64,000 nt of DNA. Source: Bacillota bacterium. Its GTDB lineage: Bacteria > Bacillota > Desulfotomaculia > Desulfotomaculales > Pelotomaculaceae. Position numbers and translations under genes: made by a program. This document shows positions 44,795 through 54,024 of this stretch, piece by piece. The notes below the pieces were generated by a model that was not told where the DNA came from, made no database searches, and saw only the letters and a program-made list of their open reading frames with translations. The stretch spans positions 1 to 64,000 of the forward strand of contig JAKPTB010000010.1 of NCBI GenBank assembly GCA_029555205.1, in the 5' to 3' direction. Each line of letters begins with the position of its first letter. The first letter of the stretch is position 1.

Positions 44795-45405
44795 AAATTA
44801 GTTCTGCCGAATTTGTTACCAGTGCAGTCCGTAAGTCAGACTACCCGGCCGGGGAACTTCCAGAAGTTGCCCTGGCCGGGCGTTCTAATGTTGGAAAATC
44901 TTCTCTTTTGAACAGGCTTGCTGTAAAAAAGGGTCTGGCCCGCACCAGCAAGACTCCCGGCCGTACCCGGCTGATTAATTTTTTCCTGATTAACGGCGTC
45001 TTCCGGCTGGTGGATCTGCCCGGTTACGGATACGCCAAAGTATCTGCCGGAGAGAGGGAGAGCTGGCGGAAGATGGTGGAGGGTTATTTGTCAACGAGGG
45101 AAAACCTGAAAGGTGTTGTATTGCTGGTGGACAGCCGGCACCCGCCCACTTCCCTGGACGTGCAGATGTATGGCTGGTTGAAGCACCGGGGGATACCGGT
45201 GGCCGTGGTTGCCACCAAGGCAGACAAGCTCTCCCGCTCCAAATTGCTGCGTTCCCTGAAGGTTGTCCGGGAGACCCTGGCCCTGGCTGAAGGGGAAACA
45301 CTGGTGCCTTTTTCAGCAGAAACCGGGCAGGGCCGGGAGGAACTCCTGGAAGTTATTGGCCGTTGGGCTGGTATTCTCTGCAAAGAAACTGTTGAACAAA
45401 AATGA
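44791..45405 (+). CDS. engB: Ribosome biogenesis GTPase EngB/YsxC
   Basis: The 204-residue TRAFAC GTPase has G1 GRSNVGKSS (residues 30-38), the G2 region [14 protein letters not shown]3 DLPGYGYA, G4 TKAD and G5 SAETG. It is essential for assembly of the large ribosomal subunit in Bacillus. Location directly after lonA, with a 4-nt overlap, is the conserved order in Bacillota. A terminator at 45507-45541 follows. Confidence 0.95.
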   Translation: MKISSAEFVTSAVRKSDYPAGELPEVALAGRSNVGKSSLLNRLAVKKGLARTSKTPGRTRLINFFLINGVFRLVDLPGYGYAKVSAGERESWRKMVEGYLSTRENLKGVVLLVDSRHPPTSLDVQMYGWLKHRGIPVAVVATKADKLSRSKLLRSLKVVRETLALAEGETLVPFSAETGQGREELLEVIGRWAGILCKETVEQK

Positions 45406-45506
45406 TTCAGTTTTAATTATTTTTTTACTGAAAACTGACAGGGGAAGCCTGTTAGAAATAAAGATTACGCCTTTTAGGCGAGGACGGAGGATTTCCGGAA
45501 ATAGGA

Positions 45507-45541
45507 GTGGGCGCATTTGCAGATGCGCCCACCAGCTTTTT
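45507..45541 (+). terminator. Intrinsic terminator after engB
   Basis: GTGGGCGCAT and ATGCGCCCAC form a perfect 10-bp stem around TTGCAG, followed by CAGCTTTTT. Confidence 0.85.
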
Positions 45542-45550
45542 GAAGACCGG

Positions 45551-46258
45551 TTATTTTTTTTCTATTGTGGGAGTATTATTTTGATTCTGGTCTTTCTGGG
45601 ACGGCGCCGAATTATTATCCGGTGCAGGTGTAGTCTTCGGCTCCTGTTTCTGTGTTGGAGCCGGGGACGGTGTTGCGGGCGCAGGTGTAGCCGGTGCCGG
45701 AGTTCGCGCCGGTTCAGGCGCTGGTGAAGCTGCAGGCGCAGGTGCAGCTTTTGGCGCAGGTGTAGTTTTTGGCGCGGGCGTGGCCTCTGGCGTAGTTGAG
45801 TCCGTACTGGTGATTTCAAAACCCACGCCGCTTATGGTCCGGTCATTCAGATTCAGGGTGACCGCGCTTATGGGTCCGTTTTGATCGTCTTCCTTGACAT
45901 CGACATACCTGGCCCGGACATCCAGCCAGACGAAATCCTGGGCCGGTATTTTCTGAATTACCTCAGTGATTTCTGCCCTGCGGTCTTTTTCATTTTCACC
46001 GGTACTCACCAGAATATAACTTGTTCCGTTAACCTGGAGCCAGGTTGCCATTTCTCTTTTTGCCAGATCCCCGGCAATGTTTTTAACGACATCCGGCGCC
46101 TTGTTTAAATCAACCTTGCTGAAGCCCACTTTAGATGTTTCGGGCACCACAAGGGGTTTCGGATCGGGTGTCGGGGCCGGTTTGCGGGCCACGTTGCAGC
46201 CCGGGACCAGGCAGAAGATTACAAGAAACATTAGGATCATGACTTTTCGCATTAGCAT
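45551..46258 (-). CDS. Lipoprotein with Pro/Ala-rich repeat tail
   Basis: The 235-residue protein has a lipoprotein signal (VIFCLVPGC, Cys near residue 21) and a folded part of about 120 residues containing AKREMATWLQVNGTSYILVSTGE. It ends with a long low-complexity tail (about residues 155-235) of TPAPK, APAP and Gln-rich units, likely extended in the cell wall. The folded part resembles small protease-complex or PrcB-like domains only weakly, so I assign no function. It is convergent with engB. Confidence 0.7.
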   Translation of the reverse strand: MLMRKVMILMFLVIFCLVPGCNVARKPAPTPDPKPLVVPETSKVGFSKVDLNKAPDVVKNIAGDLAKREMATWLQVNGTSYILVSTGENEKDRRAEITEVIQKIPAQDFVWLDVRARYVDVKEDDQNGPISAVTLNLNDRTISGVGFEITSTDSTTPEATPAPKTTPAPKAAPAPAASPAPEPARTPAPATPAPATPSPAPTQKQEPKTTPAPDNNSAPSQKDQNQNNTPTIEKK

Positions 46259-46351
46259 TAGAATAACCCCCGATAGAAGTTTTCTTTATTGTTTTCTAAG
46301 GGCGTTAAAAAAATGCATGAGAAGAGAGCATGACCTGGGAAAGCTCGAATT

Positions 46352-47434
46352 TTATCTGTTAAAAAAATCAAAAAGGTTTCTTTTCCTGGCCTTTTCCTCC
46401 TCGGCCAACCGGTCATAGGTAACGGTTGCCATAGCCTGGCCGGCAAAATCGTTAATAACAATTGTCTCATAGGAAAAAGTACGGGCAATTTCCCCCGCCC
46501 TGATGGCGGCATTTTGGAACCTTTCAAAAGATTCCCTGGAGGCCCGGAGATCGCTGGTCCAGATTCCCAGGGAACGGTATCGTTCAATTGAATCTACAAG
46601 GATCTCCCGGTCAAGATTGGGGAACGACGGCAGGACTGCATCCGCTGCCTCCCCGGCACTGTGCTGGTCCAGCCACAGGAGTGCCTTGTAAACAGCATTT
46701 GTGAACTGCTGAATAGCCTCAGGTTTTGAATTAATATAATCAGGCAGGGCCGCATAAGCTGTAACCGCCATGTCCCCTGCCGCCTGCCCCACTGAAGCTG
46801 CCACCCTGCCGTAGCCTTTCCTTTCGGCAATACTGGCATCAGGTTCCAGCACTTGAATATAATGCCCTGTTCCGGCGCGAAAAGCCCCCATACGAAGTTT
46901 AGCGGGGATGTTGTAATAGATGGTTACCGCCCTGAAAGGTGGCAAACCCTGACTCCTTAAAACATCCTCCAGGGCGATGACTGAACTGTCGTCCTGAGAA
47001 CCGCTGATAATGGTTTTATTTTTCAAGTTATTCCACTGGAATTCAGCCGGGTCCTTTCTGGACAGGAGCAGCGAGCCGTCTTTTTTGGCAATGGCGGCAA
47101 AAATTTTAGGTTGGGGCGTCTGGGCATTGGGGCTGAAAATAATTTTCTGCAGGCCGCACAGGGCAATGTCGGCCCTGCCGTCAAGCAGGGCTGCGCGGAT
47201 GGCCTCGGGGCTGGCTGTTGATATCTCTACAACAAGGTTTTGTTCTTTAAAAAAGCCCAGGTTTAAGGCCAGATACTGGGGAAGGAAGTAAGGCGAGCGT
47301 ACGGACTCCATTACCCTGATAGTATAAATTGGAGCGCTGGGAGGCCTGAGGATACTCCGGGTAAGGAAAGTCACCGGAATCAGGAGAACCAGGATCATGA
47401 GCAAAAAAATAAGTCTTTTTTTTCTGGGATTCAT
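46352..47434 (-). CDS. NMT1/SsuA-type ABC transporter substrate-binding protein, orphan
   Basis: The protein has an N-terminal membrane segment (residues about 8-28) and a periplasmic-binding fold of the NMT1/TauA/SsuA type (SPYFLPQYLALNLGFFKEQNLVVEI, AALLDGRADIALCGLQ, ISGSQDDSSVIALEDVL). The family binds sulfonates, nitrate, taurine or thiamine precursors. No permease or ATPase gene is adjacent, so it is an orphan. The ATG at 47434 with GGAGG upstream is preferred to the longer frame from 47500. Confidence 0.8.
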   Translation of the reverse strand: MNPRKKRLIFLLMILVLLIPVTFLTRSILRPPSAPIYTIRVMESVRSPYFLPQYLALNLGFFKEQNLVVEISTASPEAIRAALLDGRADIALCGLQKIIFSPNAQTPQPKIFAAIAKKDGSLLLSRKDPAEFQWNNLKNKTIISGSQDDSSVIALEDVLRSQGLPPFRAVTIYYNIPAKLRMGAFRAGTGHYIQVLEPDASIAERKGYGRVAASVGQAAGDMAVTAYAALPDYINSKPEAIQQFTNAVYKALLWLDQHSAGEAADAVLPSFPNLDREILVDSIERYRSLGIWTSDLRASRESFERFQNAAIRAGEIARTFSYETIVINDFAGQAMATVTYDRLAEEEKARKRNLFDFFNR

Positions 47435-47573
47435 GGACCAAAACCTCCAGTATTTATCTTTAAAAAATACTATTTTCAGGTGGAGGTTTTCATGCTTCAA
47501 ATTTAAAGGTTGTCCGCATAAAAGAAAGTCACCGGCATAGAATTTAGAAAAGCCTCTAAAGGGGGTTTCAGGT

Positions 47574-48041
47574 TTGAAGGGCTATACTTTTATGCGCTGG
47601 TCCAAACAGGGGGTTCCTGTATCTGGAAAAATTAGATGCAGGGCTGTTATGGCGGGCCTGGCCCGGGCCTTTAGCGCCACTCTGGCTTTATGTGCTCTAA
47701 TGTTCACATGGGTAGTGCTGTCTGCAGGACTAACTTATGATTTTAGTGATTTTGTTGCAGCGGGCACACTTCTGGCAGCGGTGCTGGGCGGGTTTGCCGG
47801 CGGGAGGGCCGCGGGTACACTGGGCTCGCTGCATGGCTTCATAACTGGTCTGCTCTACGGGTTATTCCTGTCGGCTCTTGTTATGATCGGCTGCGAGGGA
47901 AGTTACTCAGCATTGGGCCTGGTTTTCCGCACTCTGGTTCTGGGGGTGGCAGGCACCGCCGGAGGGATCCTGGGAGTTAATCTGAGCAGTAAAGTTGTGC
48001 TGGTCCCGAAAAGGGGGGCGAAAAGACAGCCCGGGCTTTAG
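47574..48041 (+). CDS. TIGR04086-family membrane protein
   Basis: The 155-residue protein has four hydrophobic helices with the pattern AAVLGGFAGGRAAGTLGSLHGFITGLLYGLF, typical of TIGR04086 (YrzE-like) proteins of Bacillota. Function is unknown. The start is a TTG at 47574 with AAGGGGGT at 8 nt, or the in-frame ATG at 47592. Confidence 0.75.
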   Translation: MKGYTFMRWSKQGVPVSGKIRCRAVMAGLARAFSATLALCALMFTWVVLSAGLTYDFSDFVAAGTLLAAVLGGFAGGRAAGTLGSLHGFITGLLYGLFLSALVMIGCEGSYSALGLVFRTLVLGVAGTAGGILGVNLSSKVVLVPKRGAKRQPGL

Positions 48042-48149
48042 GGCCCGGTGCTTTAAATCAGTGATAAAAAGCTCCTGTTATTTATGTGCAGGTTAACCCT
48101 GGGTCGATACGAAAAGGAAAAGGATAAAAATAATAAACACCAGTTTTAC

Positions 48150-48980
48150 TTATTGATAGTTTCTGATAACCAGTTCAGTGATCGGGCCCCGGCCTTCAGC
48201 TTTGCAGTTTATGGCCCGTCTGGCTTTGACTTCCACAAGGTTATAACCCCTGTACAGCTCACGGATAAATGGAGTGTCGGAATTGCTGAGCATCACCCTG
48301 CAACCCTTTTGATCGAGGTTCTGAAAGGCCCTGGCCAGCCGGCGTTGCTCCTCTTCCCCGAAGGAATCAGCTACATAGCTGGTGAAACGGGCTGTTTCGG
48401 ACAGCGGATAGTAGGGTGGATCCAGATACACGAACATCCCCGGTTCAGTTTCTTCAAGCGCCAGTGAGAAATCACCGCACAGGATCCTGGTTTTCTTAAG
48501 CCTGGCGCTGACCAGGAAAAGGTCCTGTTCGTGGACGAGCCGCCTGTTTTTGTAACGGCCGTAGGGCACGTTGTGGATGCCCCTGCTGTTAACCCGCCAG
48601 AGACCGTTATACCCGTACTTGTTCAGGTACAAAAAACGCGAGGCTCTTTCCAGAGAGGTCATCTGCGCCGGGTCCAGGCTTCTCACCCGGTAATAATACT
48701 CTTCAGTGTTGACGTGTCTTCGGAGATCGGCAAGCAGCTCTTCAGGATGGTCCCGGACCACCTGGTAAAAGTTCATAAGTTCCTCGTTTTTATCAGAAAT
48801 TATGGCCCCGGCAGGGTTTAGGTGAAAAAAAACCGCTCCGCTGCCGAAGAAAGGCTCCACCAGGAAGTTCACATTTGCGGGGAAAAGAAACAGGAATTGA
48901 GCAATAAGCCGGCTCTTACCGCCGGCCCATTTGATTAGAGGCTTTAAAGGAAGATTTTGCTTCCGGTAACAGTGGGGCAT
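48150..48980 (-). CDS. dam: DNA adenine methylase (Dam family)
   Basis: The 276-residue class alpha N6-adenine methyltransferase has PLIKWAGGKSRLI (AdoMet-binding, residues about 14-26), VEPFFGSGAVFF (41-52), the RVNSRGIHNVPYGRY target-recognition segment and the catalytic DPPYYPLS (187-194). Dam-family enzymes usually methylate GATC or a related site. No restriction endonuclease gene is adjacent, so it is an orphan methylase with possible regulatory or repair roles. The ATG at 48980 follows AGAGAGG. Confidence 0.88.
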   Translation of the reverse strand: MPHCYRKQNLPLKPLIKWAGGKSRLIAQFLFLFPANVNFLVEPFFGSGAVFFHLNPAGAIISDKNEELMNFYQVVRDHPEELLADLRRHVNTEEYYYRVRSLDPAQMTSLERASRFLYLNKYGYNGLWRVNSRGIHNVPYGRYKNRRLVHEQDLFLVSARLKKTRILCGDFSLALEETEPGMFVYLDPPYYPLSETARFTSYVADSFGEEEQRRLARAFQNLDQKGCRVMLSNSDTPFIRELYRGYNLVEVKARRAINCKAEGRGPITELVIRNYQ

Positions 48981-49115
48981 AATAGTCCTCTCTAACTAAT
49001 TAGTTTAATATGATGCATAAATCACTCCGGCTAAGATATTATATCATTAACTGCGGGGAAGTCCTACCTGCTCAAAAAAGTGTTTAGAAGATTCCACAAA
49101 TTAAGGAGATCTCAG

Positions 49116-49144
49116 TTGACACGGCCCTTTAAAATCGTTAAGAT
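49116..49144 (+). promoter_or_regulatory. Promoter of the valS T-box transcript
   Basis: TTGACA (49116-49121) and TAAGAT (49139-49144) are separated by 17 nt. Confidence 0.8.
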
Positions 49145-49173
49145 ATTTTGTAAGTCATATTTTAAAGGCCGTG
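49120..49173. repeat. Inverted repeat across the valS promoter
   Basis: CACGGCCCTTTAAAAT (49120-49135) and ATTTTAAAGGCCGTG (49159-49173) are inverted copies with one bulged base and a 23-nt spacer that includes the -10 box. The first arm lies upstream of the expected transcription start, so the pair cannot form in the T-box RNA. Confidence 0.6.
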
Positions 49174-49497
49174 AAAGGGAGGGGAAGGATTCCCCGGGCT
49201 ATGGCAGTTGGCCGTTTTTAGAGAGGGAGATCCGAGGCTGCAAGGTTTCCTGCCCGTTCCGTTCCCGTCGCCCTTGAGCCCCCGCGCAGAAACTTAAGTA
49301 AGCCCGGGCGGGTTGGCCCGTTACAGCCGGCGAGAGCTGCCAGTATTGAATTTGCCCTTAATTGATTTTTTTAAGGAATTCATGATAGGGTACGGGTACC
49401 AGCCTTTATTCCGGATAATTCAGTATTGGCTGGAATCAGGGTGGTACCGCGGATGATTCCCTCATCCGTCCTTGAGAGACGGAAGGGGGTTTTTTGT
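49150..49497 (+). promoter_or_regulatory. T-box leader (tRNA-Val responsive)
   Basis: The T-box sequence AGGGTGGTACCGCG lies at 49438-49451. A terminator follows (CCGTCC/GGACGG-type stem, 49463-49482, then GGGGGTTTTTT). Upstream, AGAGAGGGAGATCC and GGCTGCAAGG (about 49219-49242) match the Stem I distal elements. A GTC triplet near 49267 in CCCGTCGCCC is a candidate valine specifier, but I cannot fix it by eye. Uncharged tRNA-Val would stabilise the antiterminator and allow valS transcription. Confidence 0.88.
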
Positions 49498-49533
49498 TGC
49501 GGATCTATTACATCATGATGAGGAGTGAATTTC

Positions 49534-52188
49534 TTGGCCAGAGCGGACATACCGATTACCTACGACCCCCGTTCGGTAGAGGATAAATGGTATAAATACT
49601 GGGAAGAAAACGGATTCTTCCACTCCGTTGTAAACCCCGAGCAGGAACCGTTCTGTATTGTCATGCCCCCGCCCAATGTAACCGGCCAGCTGCATATGGG
49701 ACATGCCCTGGACAATACCCTTCAGGACATACTTACCCGCTGGAGAAGGATGCAGGGTTATAACGCCCTCTGGGTTCCAGGCACCGACCACGCCGGTATC
49801 GCCACTCAGGCCAGGGTGGAAGAACAGCTGGTGAAGGAAGGCACAAACCGCCATGAACTGGGACGTGAAGAATTTTTAAAAAGAGTGTGGGCCTGGAAGG
49901 AACAGTACGGCAACCGGATCACCACCCAGTTGCGCAAACTGGGTTCTTCCTGCGACTGGCAGCGGGAGCGTTTTACCATGGACGAGGGGTGCTCCGAAGC
50001 AGTGCTGGAGGTATTTATCAAACTTTATGAGCGGGGTTTGATTTACAGGGGCTACTATATTACCAACTGGTGCCCCAAGTGTCATACCACTATCTCCGAT
50101 ATTGAGGTGGAGCACCTGGATCGCCCCGGGCACCTCTACCACGTCAGATATCCTTATAAAGACGGGAAGGGGGGGATCGTTGTCGCCACAACCCGCCCGG
50201 AAACCATCCTGGGCGACGTTGCTGTGGCTGTACACCCGGGGGACGAACGCTATGCCGGCGTTGTGGGGAAAAAGCTGGTGCTACCCCTGGTGGGACGGGA
50301 GATGCCGGTCATTGCCGATGAGTATGTGGATCCCTCCTTCGGTACAGGGGCCGTCAAGATTACCCCGGCCCACGATCCCAACGACTTCGAAGTAGGTCTG
50401 AGGCACAACCTGCCCCAGGTTATTGTTATTGATAAGGAAGGAAAGATGAGCGAGGAAGCCGGCCCCCGCTACCGGGGCCTGGATCGTTACGAATGCCGCA
50501 AACGGATTGTACGGGACCTTGATGCAGGCGGTTACCTGCTCAAGACGGAGGACCACGCCCACGCAGTGGGGCATTGCTACCGCTGCAACACTGTAATTGA
50601 GCCCATGCTTTCACGCCAGTGGTTCGTAAAGATGAAGCCCCTGGCTGAACCTGCCATCGAGGCTGTCAAGGACGGCCGGATCCGGTTTGTTCCGGAGCGG
50701 TTTACCAAAATCTATTTGAACTGGATGGAAAATATCCGCGACTGGTGCATATCCCGCCAGCTCTGGTGGGGTCACCGCATACCGGTCTGGTACTGCCGGG
50801 ACTGTGAGGAGATGATCGTTTCCAAAAAGCCGGTAGCCCGCTGCACCCGGTGCGGCAGCAGCAACTGCGAGCAGGACCCCGACGTGCTGGATACCTGGTT
50901 TTCCTCGGCGCTCTGGCCCTTTTCAACACTGGGCTGGCCCAGGAAGACACTGGACCTGGCTTATTATTACCCTACTACAGTGATGGTTACGGGCAGGGAT
51001 ATAATCTTTTTTTGGGTTGCCCGGATGATTTTTTCCGGCCTGGCCTTTATGAACGAAGTTCCCTTCCGGGATGTCTTTATCCATGGACTGGTGATGGACG
51101 CCCTGGGCCGGAAAATGAGCAAGTCCCTGGGTAATGGTGTAGACCCCATTGATGTTATTGAGTCCCACGGAGCGGACAGTCTGCGGTTCATGCTGGTGAC
51201 CGGCAACACACCAGGGAACGATTTGCGTTTCCATTTCGAGAGATTGGAGGGGGCGCGCAACTTTGCCAATAAACTCTGGAACGCCTCCCGCTTCGCCTTG
51301 ATGAACCTGGAAGATTATGACCCTGCCGGAAGGCCCGGGCCATATACCCTGGCTGACCGCTGGATCCTCAGCCGCTACCAGAAAATGGCCGGGGAGGTTA
51401 CCCGTTTTCTGGAGGCCTACGAACTGGGAGAAGCAGCCCGGGTTCTCTATGAGTTTACCTGGAGTGAATTTTGCGACTGGTATATTGAGCTTTCTAAACC
51501 CAGGCTCTACGGTAAAACCAGTCCTCCGGACCGGGCAACCGCCCAGCATGTGCTGGCTTCAGTTTTAAAAGGGACCCTGGAGCTCCTTCATCCCTTCATG
51601 CCGTTCATTACAGAAGAAATCTGGCAGCACCTGCCCGGCAGGGGCCTTACCATCATGCGCGCGCCCTGGCCGGAGCCCCGCCCGGAGCTCAAAGACAACG
51701 AGGCGGAAAAGGAAATGGAGGTACTTATGGACATTACCAGGGCCATCCGCCATATCCGCAGTGAAATGAATGTTCCTCCCGGCCGCAGGGCGGAAGTGCT
51801 GCTGGCTGTTCCTGCGCCTAACCTCCGTGTCCTGCTGAAAAAATCGGGCTCTTACATCAGTGTGCTGGCTGGAGCTGACCTGAAAGTATTTCCCGCCCTG
51901 GAAAAGGCTCCGGAACAGGCTGCCCACGCGGTAACCCGGGGTGTAGAGATATTTGTCCCCTTAAAAGGCCTGATCGATGTGGACAGGGAAACCGCCCGGC
52001 TGAAAAAAGAACTGGCTTCGGTGGAAAAGGACCTGGCGCGAGTGCGGGGCAAGCTGGGCAATCCCGGTTTTTTGGGCAAGGCCCCGGCTGATGTGGTGGC
52101 AAAGGAGAGAGCCAAAGAGAGTGAGCTTTCCCAAAAGCAGTCTGCTATAGGAGAAAGGCTGGCCATGCTGGAAGGTACTTCAGTATAG
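49534..52188 (+). CDS. valS: Valyl-tRNA synthetase
   Basis: The protein of about 884 residues is a class Ia synthetase with HIGH as [16 protein letters not shown], an editing CP1 domain (about 190-330), zinc-type Cys motifs ([16 protein letters not shown]), KMSKS as [11 protein letters not shown] and the C-terminal coiled-coil arm typical of ValRS. It charges tRNA-Val. The T-box leader controls it. I place the start at the TTG at 49534 (AGGAG 8 nt upstream); the in-frame GTG at 49525 overlaps the ribosome site. Confidence 0.95.
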   Translation: MARADIPITYDPRSVEDKWYKYWEENGFFHSVVNPEQEPFCIVMPPPNVTGQLHMGHALDNTLQDILTRWRRMQGYNALWVPGTDHAGIATQARVEEQLVKEGTNRHELGREEFLKRVWAWKEQYGNRITTQLRKLGSSCDWQRERFTMDEGCSEAVLEVFIKLYERGLIYRGYYITNWCPKCHTTISDIEVEHLDRPGHLYHVRYPYKDGKGGIVVATTRPETILGDVAVAVHPGDERYAGVVGKKLVLPLVGREMPVIADEYVDPSFGTGAVKITPAHDPNDFEVGLRHNLPQVIVIDKEGKMSEEAGPRYRGLDRYECRKRIVRDLDAGGYLLKTEDHAHAVGHCYRCNTVIEPMLSRQWFVKMKPLAEPAIEAVKDGRIRFVPERFTKIYLNWMENIRDWCISRQLWWGHRIPVWYCRDCEEMIVSKKPVARCTRCGSSNCEQDPDVLDTWFSSALWPFSTLGWPRKTLDLAYYYPTTVMVTGRDIIFFWVARMIFSGLAFMNEVPFRDVFIHGLVMDALGRKMSKSLGNGVDPIDVIESHGADSLRFMLVTGNTPGNDLRFHFERLEGARNFANKLWNASRFALMNLEDYDPAGRPGPYTLADRWILSRYQKMAGEVTRFLEAYELGEAARVLYEFTWSEFCDWYIELSKPRLYGKTSPPDRATAQHVLASVLKGTLELLHPFMPFITEEIWQHLPGRGLTIMRAPWPEPRPELKDNEAEKEMEVLMDITRAIRHIRSEMNVPPGRRAEVLLAVPAPNLRVLLKKSGSYISVLAGADLKVFPALEKAPEQAAHAVTRGVEIFVPLKGLIDVDRETARLKKELASVEKDLARVRGKLGNPGFLGKAPADVVAKERAKESELSQKQSAIGERLAMLEGTSV

Positions 52189-52444
52189 ACAATTGCCTGG
52201 AATTGATTAGTAATATAACAATGAATCCAATGGTGCAGCCGGATCCGGCTGGAGCATGGGATCTTGAACAGATTTACCCTGTCAAGTTATAGGTGCGATT
52301 TTATTCGCACCAAATTTATTGTTCTTTCATTTAATCCTAAGGGCAAGCTTTTAGTTTTCAGCACAAATGCTGCATCATACCTGTACGCCGGGTTTTCCCC
52401 TTACGTTTTGCTAATCTTGAGCCCTTTGCAGAGGAGCGATCAAC

Positions 52445-53737
52445 TTGAACTATCAGGAAGCCCTGGATTACCTCGCCAACCTGGCCAAGTTCGGGTTTAA
52501 TTTCGGGCTTGGCCGGATTCAAGAGTTATTAAAGCGTCTGGACAACCCGCATCTCGCGTTGAAAGTAATCCACATCGGCGGAACAAACGGCAAGGGTTCC
52601 ACTACAGCCATGCTCTCCGCTATTCTGCAGGAGGGCGGGTACCGGGTTGGGGCCTTTACCTCGCCCCATCTGAAATCCTACACAGAACGATACCGGATTA
52701 ACGGGGCGGAAATTTCAGGGGAACAGGTGGCAGTGCTGATCGATGAACTCCGGCCCCATCTGGAAGCCATGGTTGCGGAAGGATTTGAACATCCCACTGA
52801 ATTTGAAGTGGGTACTGCCCTGGCCTTTCTTTATTTCAACCGGGAGAAGGTGGACTTCCTGGTTGTTGAGGTGGGCATGGGCGGAGCAATTGATTCCACA
52901 AATGTAGTAAAACCGCTGTTGTCAATCATTACCAACGTATCAATGGACCATATGGATTACCTGGGGCATACCATCGAGGAAATAACCCGGGTCAAAGCAG
53001 GGATTATCAAACCCGGTACGCCGGTGGTTACGGCGGCGGGCGGGGAGGCTCTGGAGGTTATTGAGAGTGTTTGTCTGGATAAGAAATCGCCCCTTTACGT
53101 AGTGGGAAGGGATTTCAGCTGGCAGCCTGCTGCCTGGAACCTTTCCGGCCAGGAATTTAGCCTGCGGGGCCGCAGGGGTTATTACGAAAAACTTTTCATA
53201 CCCCTTCTGGGCAGGCACCAGCTGGTCAACGCAGCCACTGCTGTAGCTGCTGCAGAGGTTTTAATTGACCTGGGTGTATCCTTGAACGCCGACATGGTGC
53301 GCCGGGGATTGGCCCGGACAAGGTGGCCCGGGAGAATGGAAATCGTGAGCCAAAAGCCCCTGGTAATTATTGACGGAGCCCACAATTACGACGGCGCCAG
53401 GTGTTTGCGCCAGGCGCTGAAGGATTATTTTCCGGGCCGGAGCATCGTCCTGGTCATCGGCATGCTGGGGGATAAGGAACGTGCCCGGGTCGCCGCCGAA
53501 CTGGCTGGCGCGGCCAGGGCGGTGGTGGTGACCCGGCCCGATAACCCCAGGGCGCACAACTGGCGGGAACTGGCCGAAGAGGTCAGGAACTACGCATCCG
53601 AGGTCTACCTGCTGGAGGACACCGGGGAGGCTGTGCGCAAAGCACTGGCCCTCGCCGGACCGGAAGAAGTAGTTTTAATCACAGGCTCCCTTTACATGGT
53701 GGGCAGCGCCCGGGAAGTAATACTGGCGCAATCTTAG
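52445..53737 (+). CDS. folC: Dihydrofolate/folylpolyglutamate synthase
   Basis: The 430-residue Mur-ligase-family enzyme has the ATP loop GGTNGKGSTTAML (residues about 42-54), FTSPHLKSYTERYRING, VEVGMGGAIDSTN and the C-terminal GAHNYDGARCL. It adds glutamate to folates, and FolC enzymes may also make dihydrofolate. The TTG start follows GAGGAGCG. It lies after valS, an order common in Bacillota. Confidence 0.94.
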   Translation: MNYQEALDYLANLAKFGFNFGLGRIQELLKRLDNPHLALKVIHIGGTNGKGSTTAMLSAILQEGGYRVGAFTSPHLKSYTERYRINGAEISGEQVAVLIDELRPHLEAMVAEGFEHPTEFEVGTALAFLYFNREKVDFLVVEVGMGGAIDSTNVVKPLLSIITNVSMDHMDYLGHTIEEITRVKAGIIKPGTPVVTAAGGEALEVIESVCLDKKSPLYVVGRDFSWQPAAWNLSGQEFSLRGRRGYYEKLFIPLLGRHQLVNAATAVAAAEVLIDLGVSLNADMVRRGLARTRWPGRMEIVSQKPLVIIDGAHNYDGARCLRQALKDYFPGRSIVLVIGMLGDKERARVAAELAGAARAVVVTRPDNPRAHNWRELAEEVRNYASEVYLLEDTGEAVRKALALAGPEEVVLITGSLYMVGSAREVILAQS

Positions 53738-53853
53738 CCGGCAGGGCTTCCTCCAGTTAATGTAGTTAATGTATTATAAAGAATCTATATAGAACCGGTG
53801 AACCATTGGCATCCACTTGGCATCGTTATGCCAGATTAAACAGGATCTATTAA

Positions 53854-53892
53854 AACAATATCCTTGCCTTAAAGGAGGATGTTGTTTTTTTT
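53854..53892 (+). terminator. Terminator after folC
   Basis: AACAATATCCT and AGGAGGATGTTGTT pair with small bulges and are followed by a T run. Confidence 0.55.
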
Positions 53893-54024
53893 ATTGAGAC
53901 AGAGACTGACATGTTTACGGCAATTTGGCAGATATTCATAAACAAAAACTTTTTAGCCATAATATTAAAGATTATTCTATGAACTTTTCTTTCCTTAATT
54001 TTGCGGTTCCCGGAGGTTTGTGGT

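Noticed and set aside
52264-52500. 78-codon plus-strand frame before folC
   Set aside because: Overlaps the start of folC in another frame and has no ribosome site or family similarity.
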